A stretch of DNA of 64,000 nt from Nocardia higoensis (GTDB lineage: Bacteria; Actinomycetota; Actinomycetes; Mycobacteriales; Mycobacteriaceae), in assembly GCF_015477835.1 (NCBI RefSeq), contig NZ_JADLQN010000005.1, positions 1 through 64,000 of the forward strand, written 5' to 3'. Below are positions 49,968 to 58,850 of this stretch, one piece after another. The notes beneath the pieces are model-generated. The model searched no databases, was not told where the DNA came from, and saw only the letters and a program-made list of their open reading frames with translations. The number at the start of each line of letters is the position of its first letter. The first letter of the stretch is position 1. The position numbers and the translations under genes were made by a program.

Positions 49968-50552
49968 ATGAACCGATCCGTTCTGCTCATCGTTGCCACG
50001 ACCACCGCCGCGGCCGTGCTCACCGCGTGCGGCGGCGAAGACGCCTCCGACAAGGGCTCCGCGGCCTCGACCGCCGTGTCCACGAGCGCGTCGGCCCCGG
50101 CGACCGCACCCGGCGCCCCGGCCCCCGGTCCCGATGCCGGAACCGCGGCCCCTGCTCCCGAGACCACCGTGCCGGCCCCCGAGGCGACGGTGCCCGCTCC
50201 CGAGGCAACGGTGCCCGCTCCGGAGCCGACCGTGCCCGGCGACACCGGCGTGACCGAATCCCCGGCGCCGTCGGAGGACCACTGTGCCATAGTGGGAGAC
50301 GAGTATCTGACCACCTCACTACAGATGACGGGTGGTTCCACTCGCCTTGTCCCGCTCCAGGACTCGCGCTGCACCGGCACTTTCGCCTCGGCGAACCACT
50401 GGCCGGAGGGCGCCCAACATCCCGAGCTGTACCTGTTCCGGTACTCCGAGGCGCACGGGCACTGGCGCTTCGTCGAACACGGCTACGGCGGCATGAACTG
50501 CGCCGGCAAGTACGGCCTGTCGGCGGAGGACGCCTCGATCCTCCGCTGCTGA
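49968..50552 (+). CDS. Proline/alanine-rich lipoprotein
   Basis: A 194-aa protein. A lipoprotein signal ends in AAVLTACGGE (lipobox LTAC). Residues about 25-100 are Ala/Pro/Thr-rich, with four 7-aa PAPExTV repeats. The C-terminal domain (about 103-194) has four cysteines (DHCAI, SRCTG, MNCAG, LRC) and the segment HWRFVEHGYGGM, suggesting a disulfide-bonded globular fold. CGGAGGA lies 6 bases before the ATG. The domain is a typical secreted actinobacterial one, but I do not know its role. Confidence 0.82.
   Translation: MNRSVLLIVATTTAAAVLTACGGEDASDKGSAASTAVSTSASAPATAPGAPAPGPDAGTAAPAPETTVPAPEATVPAPEATVPAPEPTVPGDTGVTESPAPSEDHCAIVGDEYLTTSLQMTGGSTRLVPLQDSRCTGTFASANHWPEGAQHPELYLFRYSEAHGHWRFVEHGYGGMNCAGKYGLSAEDASILRC
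50151..50234 (+). repeat. Four 21-bp coding repeats
   Basis: Four tandem 21-base units encode PAPETTV, PAPEATV, PAPEATV and PAPEPTV in the lipoprotein linker. The unit differs mainly at third positions. The in-frame length means copy number can vary without breaking the gene. Confidence 0.85.
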
Positions 50553-50743
50553 TCGCGCATCCTCACCGGGTGGCCGATCAACGTCCTTCCGGCCGGACGA
50601 ATCCGTCGAGGTCTTCCACCGACTCGACAGGCGTTGTCACCTGAGGTCACCCGCTCGCTTCGACCCCGGCAATCCGCTCGCCAATCTGGGGTTCCGCGGC
50701 TGACCTACGGAGCATGCGTCGTGGCCGGAGGTGGCGGGCACGG

Positions 50744-52861
50744 TCAGCGCGGAGCGGTCAGGTCGTAGACGGTCACGCCGTCGACCTCGGTCGGGGTGAA
50801 GTTCTGCTCGACCCAATCGCTGATGCGCGAACTCTCCGACTCGGCGCTGCCGCCCGGACCAACGCGCCCGCCGCCGAGGAAGTAGTGGATCTCGCGGTCG
50901 CGCACGTACTGCTGGAACTGTTCGAGGGTGGGGGACGGATCGCTGCCGTTGAACCCGCCGACGGGCATGACGGGCATTCCGGTCGCCAGCTGCACACCCG
51001 CGGCGCTGTTGGAACCGACGGCCGCGGCGACCCAGGTGTAGTGCGAGCTGTCGGTTTCCATCAGGGCGACGAGTTCGCTGCCCGCGGTGGCTGCGGCGAG
51101 CAGGCCGCCGGGGCCGCCCGGCATACCCGGGCCGCCGATCCCGCGTCCGACGGGGGGAACGCTCGCCGGTTGCCCGGCGACGGCCTCGTTCGGCGCGGTC
51201 GGGGCGGATCCGCTCGAATTGCGTGCGGCGCCGAGGAACGGGTCGGTGTCGTCGGTCGATCCATCGCTGGGCCGCGACGGCGAGGGGAACGGACCTCCCG
51301 GCATCGGGGAGCCGCCGGGCATGGCGCGCAGCTCGCCGGGCATACGTGGTCCGGGCCCGCCCCAGCCTCCGGTGACGGGGCCCGCGGTGGGGATGGAGCC
51401 CTGATGGGAGTCGCCGAGCGTCTGGACGGTGTAGGCCACCGGACCGGCGAGGCTCGCGAAAGCCGCTGCCACGGCGACACCGGTCAGCGCCGTGCGCGGC
51501 GCGCGAACGAGCACACCCACGGCGGCGGAGATGCCGGTCACCAGAACCGCCCAACGCAGCCAGGGTACGAAATCCGCGCTGCGCGACAACAACATCCACG
51601 CGGTCGCCGCGCTGAGGGCCGCCGCGGCCGCGAGGGCGAGCCGCACCCACGGCCGGTCACGCTCGCGCCAGGCCAGTACCGTTCCCGCGCCCACGAGCGC
51701 GGCGATGCCGGGGGCCAAGGCGACCGTGTAGTACTGGTGAAAGATGCCCTGCATGAAGCTGAACACCAGGCCGGTGACGATCAGCCAGCCGCCCCACAGG
51801 ATCAGCGCGGCGCGCTTGTCGTCGGTGCGGGGAGCCCGGCCGCACAGCACGAGCCCGGTCGCCAGCAGGACCAGTGCGGCGGGGATCAACCAGGCGATCT
51901 GACCGCCCTGGGCGTTGTCGAACATCCGGGTGAGGCCGGTCTGCCCCCACATGCCGTTGCCGCCGGGCGGCAGTTCACCACCGGGGCCGACACTGCCGGT
52001 CTCGTGACCGTTGAGCCTGCCCAGACCGTTGTATCCGAGCGTCAGTTCGATGATCGAGTTGTTCTGCGAGCCACCGATCCACGGTCGCGACGACGCGGGC
52101 CACAGCTCCACCGCCAACAGCCACCAACCGGCCGCGACCACCATCGCCGCGCCCGCCGCGAACAGCTGGGCGAGGCGCTTGCCGAGCCGCGGCGGCCCGG
52201 CGACCAGATAGGTCAGCGCGAGCGCCGGCACGACCAGCAGCACCTGCAACTGCTTGGCCAGGAAGCCGAAGCCGATGAACGCGCCGGTCAACACCAGCCA
52301 CCGCCAGCGCCCGTCCGCCACCGCGCGGGTCATCGCCCACGCGGCCGCCACCATCAGGAAGATCAGCAGCGCTTCGGGATTGTTGAAGCGGAACATCAAC
52401 GCCGCCACCGGGGTCACCGCCAGCACCAGCCCCGCCAGCAGGCCGGCGGCAGGGCCGAACACTCTGCGCACGGCGGCCCACAACAGCGCCACGCTGCCCA
52501 CGCCGAGCAACACCTGCGGCACCAGCATGCTCCAGCTGTTGAGCCCGAACAGCCGCGCCGACAATGCCATCGGCCACAGCGAGGCGGGCGGCTTGTCGAC
52601 GGTGATCGAGTTCGCGGCGTCGGAGGAACCGAAGAAGAACGCCTTCCAGGATTCCGAACCCGCCTGCACGGCGGCCGAATAGAAGGCGTTGGCCCAGCCG
52701 TTGGCGGAGAGGTTGTAGAGGTAGGCCACGGTGGTGCCGACGAGAAGCAGTGCCAGCAGCACATATTCGCGGCGGAGCCGGGGAGTTGTGACCGAATCCT
52801 GCCGCGCGGTCGCGGGGGTCGGCGTGGCAGGGTTCGATGACGTGGTGAGTGTGCCGGTCAC
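50744..52861 (-). CDS. GT39/ArnT-like polyprenyl-phosphate glycosyltransferase
   Basis: A 705-aa integral membrane protein with about twelve hydrophobic helices and the DKPP motif in SITVDKPPASLW (extracytoplasmic acidic site) near the N-terminus. MFRFNNPEALLIFLMVAAAW is typical of actinobacterial PMT/ArnT-like enzymes. The C-terminal ~150 residues are soluble. Between helices there is a long Gly/Pro/Met-rich segment (about 51087-51404). The GTG start overlaps the GT2 stop (GTGA). It probably transfers a sugar from the lipid carrier made by the adjacent GT2 to a wall or protein acceptor. Confidence 0.85.
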   Translation of the reverse strand: MTGTLTTSSNPATPTPATARQDSVTTPRLRREYVLLALLLVGTTVAYLYNLSANGWANAFYSAAVQAGSESWKAFFFGSSDAANSITVDKPPASLWPMALSARLFGLNSWSMLVPQVLLGVGSVALLWAAVRRVFGPAAGLLAGLVLAVTPVAALMFRFNNPEALLIFLMVAAAWAMTRAVADGRWRWLVLTGAFIGFGFLAKQLQVLLVVPALALTYLVAGPPRLGKRLAQLFAAGAAMVVAAGWWLLAVELWPASSRPWIGGSQNNSIIELTLGYNGLGRLNGHETGSVGPGGELPPGGNGMWGQTGLTRMFDNAQGGQIAWLIPAALVLLATGLVLCGRAPRTDDKRAALILWGGWLIVTGLVFSFMQGIFHQYYTVALAPGIAALVGAGTVLAWRERDRPWVRLALAAAAALSAATAWMLLSRSADFVPWLRWAVLVTGISAAVGVLVRAPRTALTGVAVAAAFASLAGPVAYTVQTLGDSHQGSIPTAGPVTGGWGGPGPRMPGELRAMPGGSPMPGGPFPSPSRPSDGSTDDTDPFLGAARNSSGSAPTAPNEAVAGQPASVPPVGRGIGGPGMPGGPGGLLAAATAGSELVALMETDSSHYTWVAAAVGSNSAAGVQLATGMPVMPVGGFNGSDPSPTLEQFQQYVRDREIHYFLGGGRVGPGGSAESESSRISDWVEQNFTPTEVDGVTVYDLTAPR

Positions 52862-54294
52862 CGGGCGGCTCCTGACGTGTCGTCGGTGCGAGGGGTGTCG
52901 GCCGTGCGCGCGGCGTTCCGAGCGTGGCCGGAGGGACGGATGAGGTCGGCCGTGCAGGTGGGATCCCGACCGGCGCCCGGGTGAGCGGGGCAGGCGGGGG
53001 CGCTCGATACAGCGGGATTGCACCCGACTACGGCGCAGCGGGCCGTGTGGTGCCGACCGATCAACCCGTCACCTCCCGCGTCGCGGAACACCCAGCGCAG
53101 GCCGACGAAGCGGGCGACGGTGGCGACCAGGTTGGCCGACACCAGCACGCCCAACTCGACGTACACGGGCGCGTCGGCGGCCCAGCGGTGCAGGGCGAAC
53201 AGGGAGCCGCTGGTCACCAGCAGTCCGAAGCCGAAGACCAGCAGCCCTTGGAACTGATGGGTGAACACGCGCGTAGAACCCCGCACGCCGAAGGTGAAGG
53301 CGCGATTGGCGGCGGTATTGGCGACGGCGGTCAGCAGCAGGGCGACGAAGTTGGCGGCCTGCGCGCCCGCGACCGGCTGCAGCAGCAAATACAACAGGAT
53401 GTAGGCGAGCGTCGACCCCACGCCGACCAGTGCGAAGCGCACCACCTGCCCGACCATGCCGAGCGGGACGCCGGGCACCAGCGGTTCGCGCCCGATGGCC
53501 GCGCGCACTTCCTCCAGCGGTAGTGCGCCGGTGGCGATCGCCCTGGCCAGCCGCCAGACGCCGCGCAGGTCTTTGCGCGCGGTGTCCACGATGTCGACGC
53601 GGCTGTCGGGGTCGTCGATCCAGTCGACCGGCACCTCGTGGATCCGCAGTCCGGCGCGTTCGGCGAGGACCAGCAGTTCGGTGTCGAAGAACCACTCACC
53701 GTCCTCGATCAGTGGCAACAGGCGGTGCGCCACCTGTGCGCGGATCGCCTTGAAGCCGCATTGCGCGTCGGAGAAGTGCGCGCGCAGAGCGGCTTTCAGG
53801 ATGAGGTTGTAGCAGCGGGAGATGATCTCGCGCTTGGGCCCGCGCACCACCCGTGACGAGGCGTCCAGGCGGGTGCCGATCGCCAGATCCGAATGCCCGG
53901 ACACCAGCGGAGCCACCAGCGGGAGCAGCGCGTCCAGATCGGTGGACAGGTCGACGTCCATGTAGGCGAGCACCTGCGCGTCGGAGCGTTCCCACACCGC
54001 ACGCAACGCCCGTCCGCGCCCCTTGGCGTCCAGGTGCATCACCCGCACGCCCGGCATCGACGCGGCGAGATCGTCGGCGATGCGCAAGGTGTCGTCGGTA
54101 CTGGCGTTGTCGGCGATGGTGATGCGCGCGGAGAAGGGGAAACCGCCGCGCAGGTACTCGTCCAGGCGGCGCACACAGGCACCGAGCCCGGCTTCCTCGT
54201 TGTAGACGGGAATCACGATGTCCAGCACCGGCGCCCGGTCTTCGGCGGTGGAATCACGCGCCGCCGCATCGGCTGTTGCCACGGTCTCGGTCAT
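52858..54294 (-). CDS. Polyprenyl-phosphate glycosyltransferase (GT2) fused to GtrA domain
   Basis: A 478-aa protein. The GT2 domain (about 20-260) has DIVIPVYNEEAGLGACVRRL, ADNASTDDT, YMDVDLSTD (DxD), KREIISRCYNLILKAAL and FFDTELLVLAERAGLRIHEV. A GtrA membrane domain (about 290-410) contributes four helices (FALVGVGSTLAYILLYLLLQ onward). The last ~65 residues are Arg/Pro/Ala-rich with no domain. The ATG at 54294 (MTETVATADA) was chosen with GGAG upstream. It makes a polyprenyl-phosphate sugar and translocates or presents it for the coupled GT39. Confidence 0.88.
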   Translation of the reverse strand: MTETVATADAAARDSTAEDRAPVLDIVIPVYNEEAGLGACVRRLDEYLRGGFPFSARITIADNASTDDTLRIADDLAASMPGVRVMHLDAKGRGRALRAVWERSDAQVLAYMDVDLSTDLDALLPLVAPLVSGHSDLAIGTRLDASSRVVRGPKREIISRCYNLILKAALRAHFSDAQCGFKAIRAQVAHRLLPLIEDGEWFFDTELLVLAERAGLRIHEVPVDWIDDPDSRVDIVDTARKDLRGVWRLARAIATGALPLEEVRAAIGREPLVPGVPLGMVGQVVRFALVGVGSTLAYILLYLLLQPVAGAQAANFVALLLTAVANTAANRAFTFGVRGSTRVFTHQFQGLLVFGFGLLVTSGSLFALHRWAADAPVYVELGVLVSANLVATVARFVGLRWVFRDAGGDGLIGRHHTARCAVVGCNPAVSSAPACPAHPGAGRDPTCTADLIRPSGHARNAARTADTPRTDDTSGAAR

Positions 54295-54572
54295 GAGCTC
54301 CACGATCGAGCCCGCTGCTCCCGCGCCGCTGGGACGGAACTGGGAGATTCCTGGGAACATCGCGCCGGGTACTTGCCCGGCGGGGTGCGATCGGATTCGG
54401 CTGTGACCAGCACCGCGGGCGGGCTTGTTCGCGTACCACCGACGTGGGGGTCATCGGACCCGCCGCGCGGTGGGCAGCCGGTCGCCACAGCGACCGGCTG
54501 CCCTGGTCACCACATCGCCGCACGCGGTGATCCGCGTGCCCGCTTCACCGGCATGCGAATGGTGCGGCCTGG

Positions 54573-55214
54573 TCAGCGATCGGATTCGGCTGCCGGTCGG
54601 CGCAGGCGAAGGACCGTGTCGGCCCGGGTGCCGACCTGCCCTTCGGGACCGGTCATTTCCTTTTCGACCCGTTCGTTCGTCTCGACCGACCACGGCCCAT
54701 AGGGATCGAGAAGCGCGAGGGTGCCCTCGATGGTGGGGAATTCGAAGATCGGCGGCTCGGTCATCCAGCTCGGCCAGCCCGCGTGCCCCACGATCAGGAA
54801 CACCCCGCCCGGCGCGACGGCCTCGGCCGCGCGGAACATGATCGAGTCACGCTCGCCGGGCGCGGCCACCGGGGAGTGCAGGAATTGCGCGGAGACCAGG
54901 TCGAAGGTGCCCTCGGGGAAGGTCTCGATCAAGTTGTGCCGGACGAAGGTGATGCGGTCGGCGACCTCGGCGTCGGCGGCGTGCTTCGCGGCGCGTTCGA
55001 GCGCGGTCGCGGAGATGTCGGTGGCGGTGACCCGCCAGCCGCGTTCGGCCAGCCAGATCGCGTCCGCGCCCTCACCGCAGCCGAGGTCGAGTGCGGTGCC
55101 GGGGGCCAGCGCGTCGGCCTCGCGGGCGAACAGGGGGTTCACTTTGCCCGACCAGACGTTGTCGCGTTCTCGGTAGAAGTCTTCCCAGAACTGTTCGGGT
55201 GTGGGCTCGGCCAT
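54573..55214 (-). CDS. SAM-dependent methyltransferase (class I, TehB-like)
   Basis: A 213-aa enzyme. EQFWEDFYRERDNVWSGKVN PLFAREA at the N-terminus is typical of a large actinobacterial methyltransferase group. ALDLGCGEGADAIWLAERGW is motif I, FDLVSAQFLHSPVA is motif IV and GGVFLIVGHAGWPS is post-motif. The substrate is unknown; some relatives are thiol or halide methyltransferases. It appears monocistronic. Confidence 0.88.
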   Translation of the reverse strand: MAEPTPEQFWEDFYRERDNVWSGKVNPLFAREADALAPGTALDLGCGEGADAIWLAERGWRVTATDISATALERAAKHAADAEVADRITFVRHNLIETFPEGTFDLVSAQFLHSPVAAPGERDSIMFRAAEAVAPGGVFLIVGHAGWPSWMTEPPIFEFPTIEGTLALLDPYGPWSVETNERVEKEMTGPEGQVGTRADTVLRLRRPAAESDR

Positions 55215-55325
55215 CGTTGCTCCTCGTCACGTGGGACTGATCATGACGATGGTGCACGCACCCGGTCATAGGCGGCAAACAAAGTTGCCGATTCGGCAAA
55301 GATGGTCGGCACGGCCGTGGAGAAG

Positions 55326-55366
55326 GCCCGACCGGTCCCCGGGAGGCGGGGTGATGCCGGTCGGGC
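55326..55366. terminator. Possible terminator downstream of thiD
   Basis: GCCCGACCGG (55326-55335) pairs perfectly with CCGGTCGGGC (55357-55366); a CCCC/GGGG inner stem lies in the loop. It is 126 bases beyond the thiD stop on the minus strand. Confidence 0.5.
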
Positions 55367-55491
55367 GAGGTGTAGTCGTCGTCACGCGTGGAACGCCGGT
55401 GTTCCGTGGCCGCGCCGTTGCGGTGGGTGGCGGCGACTGGGTTCAGTATCGCGCTCGGGTCCGACAGGTTCGCCGCACCCGCGAGGCGTGA

Positions 55492-56337
55492 TCAGGACTG
55501 GTGCAGCCGCCAGAGCGGGGACACCGGGCCGTGTCCGGCGCCCAGGTCGTAGGCGGCGGCCAGGCAGCGACGGGTCCATTCCTTGGCGAAGGCGACCGCG
55601 TCGGGCACCTGGTAGCCGTGGGCGAGGGCGCAGGCGATGGCGGCGGCCAGGGTGTCGCCGCCGCCGTGATCGTTACCGGTGGCGATCCGTGGTGCGGTGA
55701 ACTCGTGGAAGGCATGTCCGTCGAACAGCAGGTCGGTGCTGACCTGGGAAGACCGGAGATGTCCGCCCTTGACCACCACCCAGCGCGGGCCGAGCGCGTG
55801 CAGGGCTTCGGCGGCCTTGCGGGCGGTGGCGTGATCGGTCACCTCGATGCCGGTGATCAGCCTGACCTCGTCGAGATTCGGCGTCACCACAGTGGCCAGC
55901 GGGAACAGGGTGTGACGGACGGCGTCGAGCGCTTCCTCGTGCAGCAGCGGATCGCCGTGCATGGAGGCCGCGACCGGATCGACCACCAGCGGGGTCGGAC
56001 CGTCGCCGCCGATGCCGACCTCCTGGCACACCTCGGCGACCGCCTCGATGATCGACGAGGACGCGAGCATCCCGGTTTTGGCGGCCTGGACGCCGATGTC
56101 CCCGGCCACCGAACGCACCTGGTCGGCCACCACGTGAGGCGGGATCTCGTGGAAACCGCTGACGCCCACCGAGTTCTGCACGGTCACGGCGGCCACCGCG
56201 ACGAGCGCGTGCACGCCGCACAGCGCCATGGTCCTGGAATCGGCCTGGATGCCTGCACCACCGCCGGAGTCGGTGCCTGCGATGGTGAGGACGCGGACCG
56301 GGGTCTGTCCTTCGGCGGGGAGGGGCAGCAGTTTCAC
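55492..56337 (-). CDS. thiD: Bifunctional hydroxymethylpyrimidine kinase/phosphomethylpyrimidine kinase
   Basis: A 281-aa ribokinase-fold enzyme phosphorylating HMP and HMP-P for thiamine synthesis. LTIAGTDSGGGAGIQADSRT, MALCGVHALVAVAAVTVQNS, KTGMLASSSII, VVDPVAASMHGDPLL, TPNLDEVRLITG and GNDHGGGDTLAAAIACALAH give the substrate and ATP sites (catalytic Asp in GGGD). The product at GNDHGGGDT has His where many relatives have GTG. GTG 56337 starts KLLPLPAEGQTPVRVLT; GTG 56346 is the alternative. It stands alone, 20 kb from thiE/thiOSG. Confidence 0.92.
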   Translation of the reverse strand: MKLLPLPAEGQTPVRVLTIAGTDSGGGAGIQADSRTMALCGVHALVAVAAVTVQNSVGVSGFHEIPPHVVADQVRSVAGDIGVQAAKTGMLASSSIIEAVAEVCQEVGIGGDGPTPLVVDPVAASMHGDPLLHEEALDAVRHTLFPLATVVTPNLDEVRLITGIEVTDHATARKAAEALHALGPRWVVVKGGHLRSSQVSTDLLFDGHAFHEFTAPRIATGNDHGGGDTLAAAIACALAHGYQVPDAVAFAKEWTRRCLAAAYDLGAGHGPVSPLWRLHQS

Positions 56338-56407
56338 AACACGCACACTACGGTCTCGCCGACGGCTCGGGGGCAGCCGGTCGGACCCGAGATGCGGCCG
56401 TAAATGA

Positions 56408-56422
56408 AAACGATTATCGTTT
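56408..56422. promoter_or_regulatory. Zur-like zinc box
   Basis: AAACGAT-T-ATCGTTT is a perfect 7-bp inverted repeat, within ATGAAAACGATTATCGTTTA, which resembles the actinobacterial Zur consensus (TGAAAATCATTTTCA type). It ends 5 bases before the COG0523 GTPase ATG, so a bound Zur would cover the transcription start. Confidence 0.65.
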
Positions 56423-56427
56423 ATGTC

Positions 56428-57576
56428 ATGACCGAATCCGCGAGTCTCGCGCCGCTCCCCGTCACCGTTCTCTCCGGCTTCCTCGGAGCGGGCAAGACCA
56501 CGCTGCTCAATCACATCCTGGCCAATCGGGAAGGCCGCCGCGTCGCGGTGATCGTCAACGACATGAGCGAGGTGAACATCGACGCCGCCCTGGTCGCGGG
56601 CCAAGGCCACCTCGATCGCACCGAGGAGAAGCTGGTGGAGCTGACCAACGGCTGCATCTGCTGCACCTTGCGCGAGGATCTCGTCGAATCGGTCGGCAGG
56701 CTGGCGCGCGAGGGGCGCTTCGATCAACTCGTCATCGAGTCGACCGGCATCTCCGAGCCGATGCCGGTGGCGGCGAGCTTCGAGTGGGAGTTCGAGGACG
56801 GGTTCCGGCTCGGCGATATCGCCCGGCTGGACACGATGGTCACCGTGGTGGACGCCTCCACCTTCCTGGCCGAGGTGGTGCGCGGTCAGGCGTTGGCAGA
56901 GCGTGACCTGCAGGCGGGCGAGGGCGACGAGCGCACTATCGCCGATCTGCTCGTCGATCAGGTGGAGTTCGCCGATGTGCTGTTGATCAACAAGACCGAC
57001 CTGGTGAGCGAGTCCGCGGCGGGGACCGTGGAGGCGACCGTGCGCCGAATGAATCCGCGCGCCCGGGTGCTGCGCACCGAACGCGGCCTGGTCGAACTGT
57101 CCGAGGTGCTGGGCACCGGCCGCTACAGTCCGCTGCTCGCGGCCGAAAGCGAAGGGTGGGACGAGGAATTGGCGGGCGGTCACGTTCCCGAGACCGAGGA
57201 ATACGGAATCCGCAGCGTCACCTACACCGCCGCGCGCCCCTTCCATCCGGCGCGGCTCGCCGAAGCGCTGGAGCAGATGCGGGGGATGTTGCGCAGCAAG
57301 GGATTCTGCTGGATCGCCAGTCGCGGTGAGTTCGCGGCAGTGTGGTCGCAGGCCGGGCCGAACCTCACCTTCGAACCGGCCGCCTGGTGGTCGCAACTGG
57401 ATGGGGCGCCGGGGCAGGAGATCGTCTTCATCGGGGTGCGGCTCGACGGGGAACGGGTGCGCGCACTCTTGGACGCCGCATTGCTCGGCGACGACGAGTT
57501 CGCGGCGGGGCCTGCCGAATGGGCGGACTACGAGGATCCGTTTCCGGCCTGGGGTGAGTTGCACGAGCACGCGTGA
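56428..57576 (+). CDS. CobW/COG0523 GTPase, zinc-regulated metallochaperone (ZigA/YciC-like)
   Basis: A 382-aa protein with P-loop SGFLGAGKTTLLNHIL (17-24), the metal motif NGCICCTLREDLVE (CxCC), IESTGISEPMPVAASFEWEF and NKTDLV for guanine specificity. The C-terminal CobW_C domain begins near SVTYTAARPFHPARLAEALE. With the Zur-like palindrome just upstream, a role in delivering zinc during starvation is most likely. ATG 56428 was chosen; an upstream ATG at 56404 lies in the palindrome and is unlikely. Confidence 0.9.
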   Translation: MTESASLAPLPVTVLSGFLGAGKTTLLNHILANREGRRVAVIVNDMSEVNIDAALVAGQGHLDRTEEKLVELTNGCICCTLREDLVESVGRLAREGRFDQLVIESTGISEPMPVAASFEWEFEDGFRLGDIARLDTMVTVVDASTFLAEVVRGQALAERDLQAGEGDERTIADLLVDQVEFADVLLINKTDLVSESAAGTVEATVRRMNPRARVLRTERGLVELSEVLGTGRYSPLLAAESEGWDEELAGGHVPETEEYGIRSVTYTAARPFHPARLAEALEQMRGMLRSKGFCWIASRGEFAAVWSQAGPNLTFEPAAWWSQLDGAPGQEIVFIGVRLDGERVRALLDAALLGDDEFAAGPAEWADYEDPFPAWGELHEHA

Positions 57577-57604
57577 GGGGGCACCGACTCGAGGGGCCGA
57601 TGCT

Positions 57605-57626
57605 AGACAGATCGTGATATCTGTCT
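57605..57626. promoter_or_regulatory. TetR-type operator of the P450-TetR operon
   Basis: AGACAGAT-CGTGAT-ATCTGTCT is a perfect 8-bp inverted repeat with a 6-base centre, 13 bases before the P450 start. The TetR encoded as the second gene is the probable binder. Confidence 0.65.
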
Positions 57627-57638
57627 TACCGTCGAAAC

Positions 57639-58850
57639 ATGTTGCCTCAGCAGTCTCGCACCTTTCGGTTGTGCACCAGCGCCACCTGGGCCGCCCCGTG
57701 GTCCATGTACGCGGCCTTGCGTGAGCACGACCCGGTGCACCACGTGGTTCCCGAGGACAGACCCGAGAACGACTACTGGGTGCTCACCCGGCACGCGCAC
57801 GTCGTCGCCGCGGCCCGCGACACCGCGACGTTCTCCTCCCGCGACGGCCTCACCGTCGAATACGGCGAACTGGAGCAGATCGGGCTCACCGCGAATCCGC
57901 CGCTGGTCATGCAGGACCCGCCACAACACACCGAGTTCCGCACGCTGGTGGCGCGCGGGTTCACGCCGCGCCGGGTGGAGACGCTCGAGCCGATGGTGCG
58001 CGCTTTCGTCCGCGAGCGGCTGGACCTGCTCGCCGACGGCGGCGACATCGTCGAGACCCTGTTCAAACCACTGCCGAGCATGGTCGTCGCGCACTATCTC
58101 GGTGTGCCGGAGGAGGATCGGGCCAGGTTCGACGGGTGGACCGACGCCGTGGTCGCGGGCGGCGTCGACAGGACGAACGAGCACGCCAGAGCGGCGTCGA
58201 TGGAGATGGTCGGCTACTTCGCCGAGTTGATCCGGCGCAGGCGCACCGAGCCCGGCGACGATACCGTCTCGCTTCTCGTCCGAGCGGGTCTGGGCGCCAC
58301 CGACGAGGACGTGAACGGCTTGGTCCAATTGCTCGCCTACACCTGGACCATGGTCGCCGGCGGCAACGACACCACCACCGGCCTGCTCGGCGGGGCGGTC
58401 CAGCTGCTGCACGCGAATTCGCGCCAACGTGACGCGCTGACCGCCGACCCCGGCCTGATCCGCCCCGCGATCGAGGAGTTCGCCCGGCTCACCTCTCCGG
58501 TGCAGGGGCTGGCGCGCACCACCACGCGCGAGGTGGAGATCGAGGGCGTCACGATCCCCACGGGCCGTAAGGTGCTGCTGGTGTACGGCTCCGCGAACCG
58601 CGACGAACGGGTGTTCGGCCCCGATGCCGCCGACCTCGACCTCACTCGCAATCCGCAGCACATCCTCACCTTCGGTCACGGCCCGCACCACTGCCTCGGC
58701 GCGGCCGCCGCCCGGATGCAGGCTCGGGTCGCGATGGAAGAACTGCTCGCCCGCTACCCCCGCTTCACCGTGGACGTCGACGCCGTCGAATACGCCGACG
58801 GCCCCTACGTGCGCCGACCCACCCGAGTGCCGTTCCGGAGCGCGGCATGA
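57639..58850 (+). CDS. Cytochrome P450
   Basis: A 403-aa soluble bacterial P450. I-helix oxygen motif MVAGGNDTTTGLL (A-G-x-D/N-T-T), ExxR in EEFARLT, and heme-binding FGHGPHHCLGAAAAR with Cys about 352. MQDPPQHTEFRTLVARGFTP is the typical C-helix. The substrate is unknown. It needs a ferredoxin and reductase; none is adjacent (the fprA-like reductase is at the window's left end). The stop overlaps the TetR start (ATGA). Confidence 0.93.
   Translation: MLPQQSRTFRLCTSATWAAPWSMYAALREHDPVHHVVPEDRPENDYWVLTRHAHVVAAARDTATFSSRDGLTVEYGELEQIGLTANPPLVMQDPPQHTEFRTLVARGFTPRRVETLEPMVRAFVRERLDLLADGGDIVETLFKPLPSMVVAHYLGVPEEDRARFDGWTDAVVAGGVDRTNEHARAASMEMVGYFAELIRRRRTEPGDDTVSLLVRAGLGATDEDVNGLVQLLAYTWTMVAGGNDTTTGLLGGAVQLLHANSRQRDALTADPGLIRPAIEEFARLTSPVQGLARTTTREVEIEGVTIPTGRKVLLVYGSANRDERVFGPDAADLDLTRNPQHILTFGHGPHHCLGAAAARMQARVAMEELLARYPRFTVDVDAVEYADGPYVRRPTRVPFRSAA

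Noticed and set aside
50151..50234. CRISPR-like repeat
   Set aside because: Contiguous 21-bp units without spacers, encoding an in-frame peptide repeat.
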